Part shown: positions 12,201 through 25,600 of the stretch, one piece after another | Layout of the letters: each line of letters starts with the position of its first letter | How positions within the stretch are numbered: position 1 is the stretch's first letter | Assembly (NCBI GenBank): GCA_964035545.1 | Contig: CAXIUT010000126.1 | Location: 244,501 to 308,500, forward strand | Source: Bugula neritina | Taxonomy: Eukaryota > Bryozoa > Gymnolaemata > Cheilostomatida > Bugulidae | DNA length: 64,000 nucleotides | Direction of reading: 5' to 3' | Program-made: the position numbers and the translations under genes | The notes under the pieces: generated by a model | What the model saw: the letters and a program-made list of their open reading frames with translations, nothing else | Databases searched by the model: none | Told to the model about the DNA's origin: nothing

Positions 12201-15200
12201 TGCAGTATGTTTCAATATGTTACAGTGTATTTCAGCATGTTGCAGTATATTTCAGTGAGTTGCAGTGTATTTCAGTGTGCTACAGCATATTTCAGTATGT
12301 TACAGTATATTGCAATGTGTCGCAGTGTATATCAATATGTTACAGTGTATTTGAGCATGTTGTAGTATTTTGCAGTGTATTTCAGTATGTTGCAGTATCT
12401 TGCAGTGTATTTCAGTATGTTGCAGTATTTTTCAATGTGTTACCGTCTATTTCAGTATATTACCATATATTTAGGTATGTTGCAGTATATTTCAATGTGT
12501 TGCAGTGTATTTCAATATGTTCTAGTAATTTGCAGTGTGTTTCAGTATGTTACAGTGTATTGCAGTATGTTGCAGTATGTTTCAATATGTTACAGTGTAT
12601 TTCAGCATGTTGCAGTATATTTCAGTGAGTTGCAGTGTATTTCAGTGTGCTACAGCATATTTCAGTATGTTACAGTATATTGCAATGTGTCGCAGTGTAT
12701 TTCAGTATGTTGCAGTATTTTTCAATGTGTTACAGTGTATTTCGGTATATTACCGTATATTTAGGTATGTCGCAGTATATTTCAGTATGTTGCCGTATGT
12801 TTCAGTGTGTTGCAGTATATTTCATTTTGTTGCAGTGTATTTCAATTTGTTCCAGTGTATGTCAGTTTAATGCAGTATGTTGCAGTGTGTTTCAGTATGT
12901 TACAGTGTATTTCAGTATGTTGCAGTATCTTGCAGTACATTTCAGTATGTTTTAGTATGTAGCAGTGTATTTCAGTATGTTGCAGTATATTTCAGTATGT
13001 TGCAGTATATTGCAATGTGTCGCAGTATATTTCAGTATGTTGCTGTATATTTCAATGTGTTGCAGTATATTTCAGTATGTAGCAGTGTATTTCAGTATGT
13101 TGCAGTGTGTTGCAGTGTAATTCAGTATATTACATTGTATTTCAGTGTGTTGCAGTTCATTTCAGTATGTAGCAGGGTATTTCAGTATAGTGCAGTATAT
13201 TTCAGTATGCTGCAGTATATTTCAGTGTGTTACTGTTTTTTCCAGTATGTTACAACACATTTCCGTATATTACACTATATTTCAGCGAGTTACAGTATAT
13301 TTCAATGTGTTGCAGTGTATTGCAATATGTTACAGCGTATTTCGGTATGTTGCAGTGTGTTGCAGTGTAATTCAGTATATTACATTGTATTTCAGTGTGT
13401 AGCAGTTCATTTCAATATGTAGCAGGGTATTTCAGTATAGTGCAGTGTATTTCAGTATGCTACAGCATATTTCAGTTTGTTGCAGTATATTGCAATGTGT
13501 CGCAGTATATTTCAGTATGTTGCTGTATATTTCAATGTGTTGCAGTATATTTCAGTATGTAGCAGTGTATTTCAGTATGTTGCAGTATATTTCAGTGAGT
13601 TGCAGTAAATTCCAGTGTGCTACAACATATTTCAGTGTGTTACAGTATATTGCAATGTGTCTCAGTATATTTCAGTATGTTGCAGTATTGTTCAATGTGT
13701 TACAGTATATTTCAGTAGTTTACCATACATTTCAGGACGTCGCAGTATATTTCAATGTGTTGCAGTGTATTTCAATATGTTACAGTGTATTTCAGTATGT
13801 TGTAGTATTATGCGGCGTATTTCAGTATGTGGCAGTATCTTGCAGTATATTTCAGCATGTTGCAGTTATTTTCAATGTGTTACAGTATGTTTCAGTATAT
13901 TACCGTATATTTAGGTATGTTGCAGTATATTTCAATGTGTTGCAGTGTATTTCAATATGTTCTAGTGTTTTGCAGTGTATTTCAGTTTGTTACAGTGTAT
14001 TTCAGTATGTTGCAGTATGTTGCAGTATGTTTCAATATGTTACAGTGTATTTCAGCATGTTGCAGTATATTTCAGTGAGTTGCAGTAAATTCCAGTGTGC
14101 TACAACATATTTCAGTGTGTTACAGTATATTGCAATGTGTCGCAGTATATTTCAGTATGTTGCAGTATTGTTCAATGTGTTACAGTATATTTCAGTAGTT
14201 TACCATACATTTCAGGACGTCGCAGTATATTTCAATGTGTTGCAGTGTATTTCAATATGTTACAGTGTATTTCAGTATGTTGTAGTATTATGCGGCGTAT
14301 TTCAGTATGTTGCAGTATCTTGCAGTATATTTCAGCATGTTGCAGTTATTTTCAATGTGTTACAGTATGTTTCAGTATATTACCGTATATTTAGGTATGT
14401 TGCAGTATATTTCAATGTGTTGCAGTGTATTTCAATATGTTCTAGTGTTTTGCAGTGTATTTCAGTTTGTTACAGTGTATTTCAGTATGTTGCAGTATGT
14501 TGCAGTATGTTTCAATATGTTACAGTGTATTTCAGCATGTTGCAGTATATTTCAGTGAGTTGCAGTGTATTTCAGTGTGCTACAGCATATTTCAGTATGT
14601 TACAGTATATTGCAATGTGTCGCAGTATATTTCAGTAGGTTGCAGTATTTTTCAATGTGTTACAGTATATTTCATTAGTTTACCATATATTTCGGTGTGT
14701 TGCAGTATATTTCAATGTGTTGCAGTGTATTTCAATATGTTACAGTGTATGTCAGCATGTTGTAGTTTTTTGCAGAATATTTCAGTGTGTTGCAGTGTAC
14801 TTCAGTATTTTGCAGTATTTTTCAATGTGTTACAGTATATTTCGGTATATTACCGTATATTTAGGTATGTTTCAGTATATTTCAATCTGTTGCAGTGTAT
14901 TTCAATATGTTGTAGTATGTTGCAGTGTATTTCAGTATGTTACAGTGTATTTCAGTATGTTGCAGTATATTTCAGTATGTTACAGTGTATTTCAGTATGT
15001 TGCAGTATATTTCAGTGTGTTACAGTGTATTTCAGTATGTTGTAGTATATTTCAGTGTGTCACAGTATATTTCAGTATGTTGCAGTATTTTTCAATGTGT
15101 TGCAGTGTGTTTCAATATGTTACAGCGTATTTCAGTATGTTGCAGTGTATTTCAGTATGTAGCAGGGTATTTCAGTATGTTGCAGTGCATTTCAGTATGC

Positions 15201-16785
15201 TACAGCATATTTCAGTATGTTGCAGTATATTGCAATGTGTCGCAGTATATTTCAGTATGTTGCTGTATATTTCAATGTGTTACAGTATATTTCAGTAGTT
15301 TACCATACATTTCGGTACGTTGCAGTATATTTCAATGTGTTGCAGTGTATTTCAATATGTTACAGTGTATTTCAGTATGTTGTAGTATTTTGCCTCGTAT
15401 TTCAGTAATTTGCAGTATCTTGCAGTGTATTTCAGTATGTTGCAGTATTTTTCAATGTGTTACCGTATATTTCAGTATATTACCATATATTTAGGTATGT
15501 TGCAGTATATTTCAATGTGTTGCAGTGTATTTCAATATGTTCTAGTAATTTGTGGTGTATTTCAGTATGTTACAGTGTACTTCAGTATGTTGCAGTATGT
15601 TTCAATATGTTACAGTGTATTTCAGTATTTTGCAGTATATTTCAGTGAGTTGCAGTGTATTTCAGTGTGCTACAGCATATTTCAGTATGTTGCAGTATAT
15701 TGCAATGTGTCGCAGTATGTTGCAGTATTTTTCAATGTGTTACAGTATATTTCAGTAGTTTACCATATATTTCGGTATGTTGCAGTATATTTCAATGTGT
15801 TGCAGTGTATATCAATATGTTACAGTGTATTTGAGCATGTTGTAGTATTTTGCAGTGTATTTCAGTATGTTACAGTGTATTTCAGTATGTTGCAGTATGT
15901 TTCAATATGTTACAGTGTATTTCAGTATTTTGCAGTATATTTCAGTGAGTTGCAGTGTATTTCAGTGTGCTACAGCATATTTCAGTATGTTACAGTATAT
16001 TGCAATGTGTCGCAGTGTATTTCAGTACGTTGCAGTATTTTTCAAGGTGTTACAGTATATTTCAGTAGTTTACCATATATTTCGGTATGTTGCAGTATAT
16101 TTCAATGTGTTGCAGTGTATATCAATATGTTACAGTGTATTTGAGCATGTTGTAGTATTTTGCAGTGTATTTCAGTGTGTTGCAGTGTATTTCAGTATTT
16201 TGCAGTATTTTTCAATGTGTTACAGTGTATTTCGGTATATTACCGTATATTTAGGTATGTCGCAGTATATTTCAGTATGTTGCTGTATGTTTCAGTGTGT
16301 TGCAGTATATTTCATTTAGTTGCAGTGTATTTCAATTTGTTCCAGTGTATGTCAGTATAATGCAGTATGTTGCAGTGTGTTTCAGTATGTTACAGTGTAT
16401 TTCAGTATGTTGCAGTATCTTGCAGTACATTTCAGTATGTTTTAGTATGTAGCAGTGTATTTCAGTATGTTGCAGTATATTTCAGTATGTTGCAGTATAT
16501 TTCAGTGTGTTACTGTTTTTTCCAGTATGTTACAACACATTTCCGTATATTAAACTATATTTCAGCGAGTTACAGTATATTTCAATGTGTTGCAGTGTAT
16601 TGCAATATGTTACAGCGTATTTCGGTATGTTGCAGTGTGTTGCAGTGTAATTCAGTATATTACATTGTATTTCAGTGTGTTGCAGTTCATTTCAATATGT
16701 GGCAGGGTATTTCAGTATAGTGCAGTGTATTTCAGTATGCTACAGCATATTTCAGTATGTTGCAGTATATTGCAATGTGTCGCAG
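9221..16785 (+). repeat. 9,220-bp higher-order repeat, copy 2 (incomplete)
   Basis: It repeats positions 1-7565 in order, with signature segments at 9601, 12021, 13231 and 16511 (each the earlier position plus 9220). Rare private variants are shared by both copies, for example the CTCAGTATAT monomer at 4441 and 13661 and the GGCAGTATCT monomer at 4611 and 13831. This means duplication of a finished block and not independent growth. At about 16,785 it joins in 10-bp register onto a sequence type otherwise seen near 8,800. Confidence 0.9.
13601..14560 (+). repeat. 480-bp tandem duplication inside the 9,220-bp copy 2
   Basis: This is the counterpart of 4381-5340 at +9220. The same private variants are kept (CTCAGTATAT at 13661, GGCAGTATCT at 13831), so the 480-bp event came before the 9,220-bp event. 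Confidence 0.9.
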
Positions 16786-19700
16786 TATGTTGCAGTATTT
16801 TTCAATGTGTTACAGTATATTTCAGTAGTTTACCATATATTTCGGTATGTTGCAGTATATTTCAATGTGTTGCAGTGTATATCAATATGTTACAGTGTAT
16901 TTGAGCATGTTGTAGTATTTTGCAGTGTATTTCAGTATGTTACAGTGTATTTCAGTATGTTGCAGTATGTTTCAATATGTTACAGTGTATTTCAGTATTT
17001 TGCAGTATATTTCAGTGAGTTGCAGTGTATTTCAGTGTGCTACAGCATATTTCAGTATGTTACAGTATATTGCAATGTGTCGCAGTGTATTTCAGTATGT
17101 TGCAGTATTTTTCAAGGTGTTACAGTATATTTCAGTAGTTTACCATATATTTCGGTATGTTGCAGTATATTTCAATGTGTTGCAGTGTATATCAATATGT
17201 TACAGTGTATTTGAGCATGTTGTAGTATTTTGCAGTGTATTTCAGTGTGTTGCAGTGTATTTCAGTATTTTGCAGTATTTTTCAACGTGTTACAGTGTAT
17301 TTCGGTATATTACCGTATATTTAGGTATGTCGCAGTATATTTCAGTATGTTGCCGTATGTTTCAGTGTGTTGCAGTATATTTCATTTAGTTGCAGTGTAT
17401 TTCAATTTGTTCCAGTGTATGTCAGTATAATGCAGTATGTTGCAGTGTGTTTCAGTATGTTACAGTGTATTTCAGTATGTTGCAGTATCTTGCAGTACAT
17501 TTCAGTATGTTTTAGTATGTAGCAGTGTATTTCAGTATGTTGCAGTATATTTCAGTATGTTGCAGTATATTTCAGTGTGTTACTGTTTTTTCCAGTATGT
17601 TACAACACATTTCCGTATATTAAACTATATTTCAGCGAGTTACAGTATATTGCAATGTGTCGCAGTGTATTTCAGTATGTTGCAGTATTTTTCAAGGTGT
17701 TACAGTATATTTCAGTAGTTTACCATATATTTCGGTATGTTGCAGTATATTTCAATGTGTTGCAGTGTATTTCAATGTGTTACAGTGTATTTGAGCATGT
17801 TGTAGTATTTTGCAGTGTATTTCAGTGTGTTGCAGTGTATTTCAGTATTTTGCAGTATTTTTTAAATGTGTTACAGTGTATTTCGGTATATTACCGTATA
17901 TTTAGGTATGTCGCAGTATATTTCAGTATGTTGCCGTATGTTTCAGTGTGTTGCAGTATATTTCATTTAGTTGCAGTGTATTTCAATTTGTTCCAGTGTA
18001 TGTCAGTATAATGCAGTATGTTGCAGTGTGTTTCAGTATGTTACAGTGTATTTCAGTATGTTGCAGTATCTTGCAGTACATTTCAGTATGTTTTAGTATG
18101 TAGCAGTGTATTTCAGTATGTTGCAGTATTTTTCAATGTGTTGCAGTGTATTTCAATATGTTACAGCGTATTTCAGTATGTTGCAGTGTATTTCAGTATG
18201 TAGCAGGGTATTTCAGTATGTTGCAGTGCATTTCAGTATGCTACAGCATATTTCAGTATGTTGCAGTATATTGCAATGTGTCGCAGTATATTTCAGTATG
18301 TTGCTGTATATTTCAATGTGTTACAGTATATTTCAGTAGTTTATCATACATTTCGGTACGTTGCAGTATATTTCAATGTGTTGCAGTGTATTTCAATATG
18401 TTACAGTGTATTTCAGTATGTTGTAGTATTTTGCCGCGTATTTCAGTATGTTGCAGTATCTTGCAGTGTATTTCAGTATGTTGCAGTATTTTTCAATGTG
18501 TTACCGTATATTTCAGTATATTACCATATATTTAGGTATGTTGCAGTATATTTCAATGTGTTGCAGTGTATTTCAATATGTTCTAGTAATTTGTGGTGTA
18601 TTTCAGTATGTTACAGTGTATTTCAGTATGTTGCAGTATGTTTCAATATGTTACAGTGTATTTCAGTATTTTGCAGTATATTTCAGTGAGTTGCAGTGTA
18701 TTTCAGTGTGCTACAGCATATTTCAGTATGTTGCAGTATATTGCAATGTGTCGCAGTATGTTGCAGTATTTTTCAATGTGTTACAGTATATTTCAGTAGT
18801 TTACCATATATTTCGGTATGTTGCAGTATATTTCAATGTGTTGCAGTGTATATCAATATGTTACAGTGTATTTGAGCATGTTGTAGTATTTTGCAGTGTA
18901 TTTCAGTATGTTACAGTGTATTTCAGTATGTTGCAGTATGTTTCAATATGTTACAGTGTATTTCAGTATTTTGCAGTATATTTCAGTGAGTTGCAGTGTA
19001 TTTCAGTGTGCTACAGCATATTTCAGTATGTTACAGTATATTGCAATGTGTCGCAGTGTATTTCAGTATGTTGCAGTATTTTTCAAGGTGTTACAGTATA
19101 TTTCAGTAGTTTACCATATATTTCGGTATGTTGCAGTATATTTCAATGTGTTGCAGTGTATATCAATATGTTACAGTGTATTTGAGCATGTTGTAGTATT
19201 TTGCAGTGTATTTCAGTGTGTTGCAGTGTATTTCAGTATTTTGCAGTATTTTTTAAATGTGTTACAGTGTATTTCGGTATATTACCGTATATTTAGGTAT
19301 GTCGCAGTATATTTCAGTATGTTGCCGTATGTTTCAGTGTGTTGCAGTATATTTCATTTAGTTGCAGTGTATTTCAATTTGTTCCAGTGTATGTCAGTAT
19401 AATGCAGTATGTTGCAGTGTGTTTCAGTATGTTACAGTGTATTTCAGTATGTTGCAGTATCTTGCAGTACATTTCAGTATGTTTTAGTATGTAGCAGTGT
19501 ATTTCAGTATGTTGCAGTATATTTCAGTATGTTGCAGTATATTTCAGTGTGTTACTGTTTTTTCCAGTATGTTACAACACATTTCCGTATATTAAACTAT
19601 ATTTCAGCGAGTTACAGTATATTTCAATGTGTTGCAGTGTATTGCAATATGTTACAGCGTATTTCGGTATGTTGCAGTGTGTTGCAGTGTAATTCAGTAT

Positions 19701-22689
19701 ATTACATTGTATTTCAGTGTGTTGCAGTTCATTTCAATATGTAGCAGGGTATTTCAGTATAGTGCAGTGTATTTCAGTATGCTACAGCATATTTCAGTAT
19801 GTTGCAGTATATTGCAATGTGTCGCAGTATATTTCAGTATGTTGCAGTACGTTGCAGTATGTTTCAATATGTTACGGTGTATTTCAGTATGTTGCAGTAT
19901 ATTTCAGTGAGTTGCAGTGTATTTCAGTGTGCTACAGCATATTTCAGTATGTTACAGTATATTGCAATCTGTCGCAGTATATTTCAGTTTGTTGCAGTGT
20001 TTTTCAATGTGTTACAGTATATTTCATTAGTTTACCATATATTTCGGTATGTTGCAGTATATTTCAATATGTTACAGTGTATTTCAGCATGTTGTAGTTT
20101 TTTGCAGAATATTTCAGTGTGTTGCAGTGTACTTCAGTATTTTGCAGTATTTTTCAATGTGTTACAGTATATTTCGGTATATTACCGTATATTTAGGTAT
20201 GTTTCAGTATATTTCAATCTGTTGCAGTGTATTTCAATATGTTGTAGTATGTTGCAGTGTATTTCAGTATGTTACAGTGTATTTCAGTATGTTGCAGTAT
20301 ATTTCAGTATGTTACAGTGTATTTCAGTATGTTGCAGTATAATTCAGTGTGTTACAGTGTATTTCAGTATGTTGTAGTATATTTCAGTGTGTTACAGTAT
20401 ATTTCAGTATGTTGCAGTATTTCTCAATGTGTTAAAGTGTATTTCAGTAGTTTACCATATATTTCGGAATGTTGCAGTATATTCCAGTGTGTTGCAGTGT
20501 ATTTCAATATGTTACAGCGCATTTCAGTATGTTGCAGTGTATTTCAGTATGTAGCAGGGTATTTCAGTATGTTGCAGTGCATTTCAGTATGCTACAGCAT
20601 ATTTCAGTATGTTGCAGTATATTGCAATGTGTCGCAGTATATTTCAGTATGTTGCTGTATATTTCAATGTGTTACAGTATATTTCAGTAGTTTACCATAC
20701 ACTTCGGTACGTTGCAGTATATTTCAATGTGTTGCAGTGTATTTCAATATGTTACAGTGTATTTCAGTATGTTGTAGTATTTTGCCGCGTATTTCAGTAT
20801 GTTGCAGTATCTTGCAGTGTATTTCAGTATGTTGCAGTATTTGTCAATGTGTTACCGTATATTTCAGTATATTACCATATATTTAGGTATGTTGCAGTAT
20901 ATTTCAATGTGTTGCAGTGTATTTCAATATGTTCTAGTAATTTGCAGTGTATTTCAGTATGTTACAGTGTATTTCAGTATGTTGCAGTATGTTTCAATAT
21001 GTTACAGTGTATTTCAGTATTTTGCAGTATAATTCAGTGAGTTGCAGTGTATTTCAGTGTGCTACAGCATATTTCAGTATGTTACAGTATATTGCAATGT
21101 GTCGCAGTATATTTCAGTATGTTGCAGTATTTTTCAATGTGTTACAGTATATTTCATTAGTTTAGCATATATTTCGGTGTGTTGCAGTATATTTCAATGT
21201 GCTGCAGTGTATTTCAATATGTTACGGTGTAATTCAGCATGTTGTAGTTTTTTGCAGAGTATTTCAGTGTGTTGCAGTGTACTTCAGTATTTTGCAGTAT
21301 TTTTCAATGTGTTACAGTATTTTTCGGTATATTACCGTATATTTAGGTATGTTTCAGTATATTTCAATCTGTTGCAGTGTATTTCAATATGTTGTAGTAT
21401 GTTGCAGTGTATTTCAGTATGTTACAGTGTATTTCAGTATGTTGCAGTATATTTCAGTATGTTACAGTGTATTTCAGTATGTTGCAGTATATTTCAGTGT
21501 GTTACAGTGTATTTCAGTATGTTGTAGTATATTTCAGTGTGTTACAGTATATTTCAGTATGTTGCAGTACTTTTCAATGTGTTAAAGTGTATTTCAGTAG
21601 TTTACCATATATTTCGGTATGTTGCAGTATATTTCAATGTGTTGCAGTGTATTTCAATATGTTACAGCGTATTTCAGTATGGTGCAGTGTATTTCAGTAT
21701 GCAGCAGGGTATTTCAGTATGTTGCAGTGCATTTCGGTATGCTACAGCATATTTCAGTATGTTGCAGTATGTTGCAATGTGTCGCAGTATATTTCAGTAT
21801 GTTGCTGTATATTTCAATGTGTTGCAGTATATTTCAGTATGTAGCAGTGTATTTCAGTATGTTGCAGTATATTTCAGTGAGTTGCAGTAAATTTCAGTGT
21901 GCTACAACATATTTCAGTGTGTTACAGTATATTGCAATGTGTCGCAGTATATTTCAGTATGTTGCAGTATTGTTCAATGTGTTACAGTATATTTCAGTAG
22001 TTTACCATACATTTCAGGACGTCGCAGTATATTTCAATGTGTTGCAGTGTATTTCAATATGTTACAGTGTATTTCAGTATGTTGTAGTATTTTGCGGCGT
22101 ATTTCAGTATGTTGCAGTATCTTGCAGTATATTTCAGCTTGTTGCAGTTATTTTCAATGTGTTACAGTATGTTGCAGTATATTTCAATGTGTTGCAGTGT
22201 ATTTCAATATGTTCTTGTGTTTTGCAGTGTATTTCAGTTTGTTACAGTGTATTTCAGTATGTTGCAGTATGTTGCAGTATGTTTCAATATGTTACAGTGT
22301 ATTTCAGCATGTTGCAGTATATTTCAGTGAGTTGCAGTGTATTTCAGTGTGCTACAGCATATTTCAGTATGTTACAGTATATTGCAATGTGTCGCAGTAT
22401 ATTTCAGTATGTTGCAATATTTTTCAATGTGTTACAGTATATTTCATTAGTTTACCATATATTTCGGTGTGTTGCAGTATATTTCAATGTGTTGCAGTGT
22501 ATTTCAATATGTTGTAGTATGTTGCAGTGTATTTCAGTATGTTACAGTGTATTTCAGTATGTTGCAGTATATTTCAGTATGTTACAGTGTATTTCAGTAT
22601 GTTGCAGTATATTTCAGTGTGTTACAGTGTATTTCAGTATGTTGTAGTATATTTCAGTGTGTTACAGTATATTTCAGTATGTTGCAGTA
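16786..22689 (+). repeat. Mosaic satellite segment with irregular unit lengths
   Basis: Signature segments at 17581 and 19553 give odd spacings (1070, 1972, then 4560), unlike the regular blocks on either side. Two in-register joins are visible. At 17641 a signature segment runs straight into the TACAGTATAT TGCAATGTGT type seen at 17061. Near 18,118 the path jumps to the type seen at 8,170. Two 1-bp slips, at 17,860 and 19,250, lie here. Most likely a product of unequal exchange or gene conversion between paralogous units. No unique DNA is present. Confidence 0.75.
17858..17870 (+). other. Shared 1-bp slip (TTTTTTAAATG), first of seven copies
   Basis: Where other units read CAGTATTTTTCAATGTG, this subfamily reads CAGTATTTTTTAAATGTG: a one-base T-run expansion plus a C-to-A change. 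It occurs at about 17858, 19249, 28419, 38720, 44678 and 50499, and in reverse complement at about 63555. Each plus-strand copy shifts the register by +1. Because the slip and the substitution always occur together, the copies descend from one event. Confidence 0.9.
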
Positions 22690-25600
22690 TTTTTCAATGT
22701 GTTGCAGTGTATTTCAATATGTTACAGCGTATTTCAGTATGTTGCAGTGTATTTCAGTATGTAGCAGGGTATTTCAGTATGTTGCAGTGCATTTCAGTAT
22801 GCTACAGCATATTTCAGTATGTTGCAGTATATTACAATGTGTCGCAGTATATTTCAGTATGTTGCTGTATATTTCAATGTGTTACAGTATATTTCAGTAG
22901 TTTACCATACATTTCGGTACGTTGCAGTATATTTCAATGTGTTGCAGTGTATTTCAATATGTTACAGTGTATTTCAGTATGTTGTAGTATTTTGCCGCGT
23001 ATTTCAGTATGTTGCAGTATCTTGCAGTGTATTTCAGTATGTTGCAGTATTTTTCAATGTGTTACCGTATATTTCAGTATATTACCATATATTTAGGTAT
23101 GTTGCAGTATATTTCAATGTGTTGCAGTGTATTTCAATATGTTCTAGTAATTTGTGGTGTATTTCAGTATGTTACAGTGTATTTCAGTATGTTGCAATAT
23201 GTTTCAATATGTTACAGTGTATTTCAGTATTTTGCAGTATATTTCATTGAGTTGCAGTGTATTTCAGTGTGCTACAGCATATTTCAGTATGTTGCAAAAT
23301 ATTGCAATGTGTCGCAGTATGTTGCAGTATTTTTCAATGTGTTACAGTATATTTCAGTAGTTTACCATATATTTCGGTATGTTGCAGTATATTTCAATGT
23401 GTTGCAGTGTATATCAATATGTTACAGTGTATTTGAGCATGTTGTAGTATTTTGCAGTGTATTTCAGTATGTTACAGTGTATTTCAGTATGTTGCAGTAT
23501 GTTTCAATATGTTACAGTGTATTTCAGTGTTTTGCAGTATATTTCAGTGAGTTGCAGTGTATTTCAGTGTGCTACAGTATATTTCAGTATGTTACAGTAT
23601 ATTGCAATGTGTCGCAGTGTATTTCAGTATGTTGCAGTATTTTTCAAGGTGTTACAGTATATTTCAGTAGTTTACCATATATTTCGGTATGTTGCAGTAT
23701 ATTTCAATGTGTTGCAGTGTATATCAATATGTTACAGTGTATTTGAGCACGTTGTAGTATTTTGCAGTGTATTTCAGTGTGTTGCAGTGTATTTCAGTAT
23801 TTTGCAGTATTTTTCAATGTGTTACAGTGTATTTCGGTATATTACCGTATATTTAGGTATGTCGCAGTATATTTCAGTATGTTGCCGTATGTTTCAGTGT
23901 GTTGCAGTATATTTCATTTAGTTGCAGTGTATTTCAATTTGTTCCAGTGTATGTCAGTATAATGCAGTATGTTGCAGTGTGTTTCAGTATGTTACACTGT
24001 ATTTCAGTATGTTGCAGTATCTTGCAGTACATTTCAGTATGTTTTAGTATGTAGCAGTGTATTTCAGTATGTTGCAGTATATTTCAGTATGTTGCAGTAT
24101 ATTTCAGTGTGTTACTGTTTTTTCCAGTATGTTACAACACATTTCCGTATATTAAACTATATTTCAGCGAGTTACAGTATATTTCAATGTGTTGCAGTGT
24201 ATTGCAATATGTTACAGCGTATTTCGGTATGTTGCAGTGTGTTGCAGTGTAATTCAGTATATTACATTGTATTTCAGTGTGTTGCAGTTCATTTCAATAT
24301 GTAGCAGGGTATTTCAGTATAGTGCAGTGTATTTCAGTATGCTACAGCATATTTCAGTATGTTGCAGTATATTGCAATGTGTCGCAGTATATTTCAGTAT
24401 GTTGCAGTACGTTGCAGTATGTTTCAATATGTTACGGTGTATTTCAGTATGTTGCAGTATATTTCGGTGAGTTGCAGTGTATTTCAGTGTGCTACAGCAT
24501 ATTTCAGTATGTTACAGTATATTGCAATCTGTCGCAGTATATTTCAGTTTGTTGCAGTGTTTTTCAATGTGTTACAGTATATTTCATTAGTTTACCATAT
24601 ATTTCGGTATGTTGCAGTATATTTCAATATGTTACAGTGTATTTCAGCATGTTGTAGTTTTTTGCAGAATATTTCAGTGTGTTGCAGTGTACTTCAGTAT
24701 TTTGCAGTATTTTTCAATGTGTTACAGTATATTTCGGTATATTACCGTATATTTAGGTATGTTTCAGTATATTTCAATCTGTTGCAGTGTATTTCAATAT
24801 GTTGTAGTATGTTGCAGTGTATTTCAGTATGTTACAGTGTATTTCAGTATGTTGCAGTATATTTCAGTATGTTACAGTGTATTTCAGTATGTTGCAGTAT
24901 ATTTCAGTGTGTTACAGTGTATTTCAGTATGTTGTAGTATATTTCAGTGTGTTACAGTATATTTCAGTATGTTGCAGTATTTCTCAATGTGTTAAAGTGT
25001 ATTTCAGTAGTTTACCATATATTTCGGTATGTTGCAGTATATTTCAGTGTGTTGCAGTGTATTTCAATATGTTACAGCGTATTTCAGTATGTTGCAGTGT
25101 GTTTCAGTATGTAGCAGGGTATTTCAGTATGTTGCAGTGCATTTCAGTATGCTACAGCATATTTCAGTATGTTGCAGTATATTGCAATGTGTCGCAGTAT
25201 ATTTCAGTATGTTGCTGTATATTTCAATGTGTTACAGTATATTTCAGTAGTTTACCATACACTTCGGTACGTTGCAGTATATTTCAATGTGTTGCAGTGT
25301 ATTTCAATATGTTACAGTGTATTTCTGTATGTTGTAGTATTTTGCCGCGTATTTCAGTATGTTGCAGTATCTTGCAGTGTATTTCAGTATGTTGCAGTAT
25401 TTTTCAATGTGTTACCGTATATTTCAGTATATTACCATATATTTAGGTATGTTGCAGTATATTTCAATGTGTTGCAGTGTATTTCAATATGTTCTAGTAA
25501 TTTGCAGTGTATTTCAGTATGTTACAGTGTATTTCAGTATGTTGCAGTATGTTTCAATATGTTACAGTGTATTTCAGTATTTTGCAGTATATTTCAGTGA

